DNA of 64,000 nucleotides from the NCBI GenBank assembly GCA_029865845.1, contig JARXAM010000023.1, positions 1-64,000 of the forward strand, written 5' to 3'. Positions 63,801 to 64,000 of the stretch are shown here, piece by piece (position 1 is the stretch's first letter; each line of letters opens with the position of its first letter). Source of the DNA: Rhodoferax sp. GTDB taxonomy: Bacteria; Pseudomonadota; Gammaproteobacteria; Burkholderiales; Burkholderiaceae_C. Both the position numbers and the translations under genes were made by a program. The notes beneath the pieces are model-generated. The model was not told the DNA's origin, made no database searches, and saw nothing but the letters and a program-made list of their open reading frames with translations.

Positions 63801-64000
63801 TGCGCGCCGATGAGTTGGTCTTGTCCGGCTACCGGCTCCATCGGGTGACCGTGGGCGGAGGGCGTGAGGGAAGTTTGTGGAAAGCCAATGTGGACGCCAG
63901 CGAGATGAGTGGCTACCTTGAATACAGCATGCCGCGCGACACCAACGCTGGCAGGTTGTACGCGCGCTTGGCGCGGCTGTCTTTGGGAACCAGCGAAGCC
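60836..64000 (+). CDS. yhdP: YhdP family AsmA-like lipid-transport protein, truncated by the window edge
   Basis: An open frame of 1055 codons runs to the last base, with no stop. An N-terminal membrane segment (LRALVLGWVLIGLLWCGLHF) is followed by a long periplasmic beta-rich chain with repeated AsmA-type elements (IAEFRPWIQEQASQALGL near the start; WKANVDASEMSGYLEY near the edge). YhdP in E. coli (about 1266 aa) is a bridge-like protein moving phospholipid to the outer membrane, so some 200 residues are missing. ATG 60836 is used; ATG 60878 is also possible. Confidence 0.92.
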   Translation, partial: MSDTPPDFPPRLRAMATLATWALRALVLGWVLIGLLWCGLHFVIVPRIAEFRPWIQEQASQALGLRVQIGAIEARSNGVIPSIELLRVSVADQAGRQALLLPSVSVALSPRSLLGKGFEQLYIDSPQLDVRRSADGAWWVAGLRVGDPENPGGTQADWLFSQTEVALVNGQVTWTDETRAVEPVVFGRVSLVIRNRLRSHTMRLDADPPAHWGARFELQGQFKQALLSGHPGDWKAWSGQAYAQFSQVNVAELGRYVDLGAQVRHGQGTLRAWVDLHRGEARAAVADVQLEHVDLHAGEPLQPITLASVSGRMGVRAIAGGHEWSTESLQFTTADGLHWPGGNVRVQQWAADGAAAEHGSLQADKLDVGAMAMLADRLPVAQGLHTALRRFDPRGVVDQVQATWTGPIADLREFKVTARMRGLQWASCRCDASSLPGVRGLDATLDMDQSRGTATVSLRRGAIDAHGWLVEPEVAVDQLSGTIEWTHVDGKLVVRGKNLRFVNPDGQGDLALTWQGYTRGEAAQSLGLLDLQGSLSRANAAQVHRYLPVEVEPDVRTYVQEALLGGTATQVQFKFKGDLDQFPYRSGDAGEFRIAASLGNATYAFAPHGVLPKDSLPWPVLGQVQGELVLDNDVLRIKLLKGSVGPTALALGRTDIVISQLYDASQLTVAAEARGPLPDLLRVVDASPLGGWMDQALAHTTATGVADYKFKLAFPLADVNRATVQGSVVLAGNDLQFSPETPKLSRARGVIAFTDTGFSLAGAQAKMLGGDVKIEGGLTFGAPAASPAAFARAAAQQLKITGVATAEGLHQAAELGSAARLAQFMTGSAGYSATLGFRSGVPEIQIATNLVGMALALPHPLGKAAEVPLALRLETAVLKTPVGTVSTPLRDRWQLEVGKWALATYVRDLSGVQPRVQSGALGIGLGPQETVPLPPDGVVAHLNLATLDADTWIAVLGKLASTPSQSVGGMVGGLPQEGDEAYLPSVLIVRADELVLSGYRLHRVTVGGGREGSLWKANVDASEMSGYLEYSMPRDTNAGRLYARLARLSLGTSEA

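Overview
The window reads as chromosomal DNA of a high-GC betaproteobacterium of the order Burkholderiales, most like the Comamonadaceae (Rhodoferax/Acidovorax type). This rests on overall gene content, the recA-recX and sucC-sucD neighbourhoods, a TfpZ-type pilin accessory gene next to a type IVa pilin, and dense overlapping coding. No rRNA, tRNA, CRISPR array, transposase or prophage structural gene was recognised. Both edges cut genes: a short C-terminal tail at the left and a YhdP-type AsmA protein running off the right end.

Layout. 0-5 kb: a DTW-domain tRNA-modification protein, a YjjJ-type HipA kinase with a probably leaderless start, a 7TM-DISM/GGDEF protein with a ruined active site, and a VOC protein. 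5-13.3 kb is an accessory region: a DUF2130 protein, then a visibly AT-richer block (about 6.6-10.05 kb) with an unknown 277-aa protein, a DUF488 protein and a HEPN protein, followed by a NERD-nuclease/SF1-helicase protein. Next comes a mosaic: a 209-bp direct repeat brackets a decayed fragment of the DUF2130 gene and a parD-parE pair whose toxin is frameshifted. 13.3-24 kb: a second 7TM-DISM/GGDEF protein with an intact active site, CsbD, an RRM protein, a hexose-6-P mutarotase, a YqhA-family protein, an ABC exporter, a CDF metal transporter, YchJ, and a vapBC pair under a perfect palindrome. 24-29 kb: topoisomerase III with a histone-H1-like linker and a C-terminal SWIB domain, facing a divergent SET-domain gene that starts a SET-birA-SPOR operon.

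29-37 kb is housekeeping: a two-component system, a MarR regulator, recA with a LexA box, recX, argC and sucCD. 37-42 kb concerns type IV pili: a double-FHA protein, a GAF-PilB ATPase, a pilin behind a canonical sigma-54 promoter, and TfpZ. After a phd/vapC pair come an M48 protease, a small membrane protein, a DUF3717-DUF1289 protein, YaeQ, purB and a GST.

48-56.3 kb holds an eight-gene minus-strand operon (FAD oxidase, DUF1365, cyclopropane-fatty-acid-synthase-like methyltransferase, chalcone-isomerase-like protein, MFS carrier, DUF3833 lipoprotein, SDR, NTF2-like protein). Its gene set resembles the lipid-modification/singlet-oxygen-response clusters known from other proteobacteria. A divergent ferritin-like diiron protein faces it, and no rpoE/chrR pair is present here. 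The window ends with a degenerate HD-GYP-like protein, rfaE2, glnE and the start of yhdP.

The observations most worth following are (i) a SET methyltransferase gene back to back with a topoisomerase carrying a lysine-rich H1-like tail and a SWIB domain, (ii) the NERD-helicase/HEPN pair with its AT-rich neighbours as a candidate defence locus, and (iii) the 209-bp repeat mosaic.
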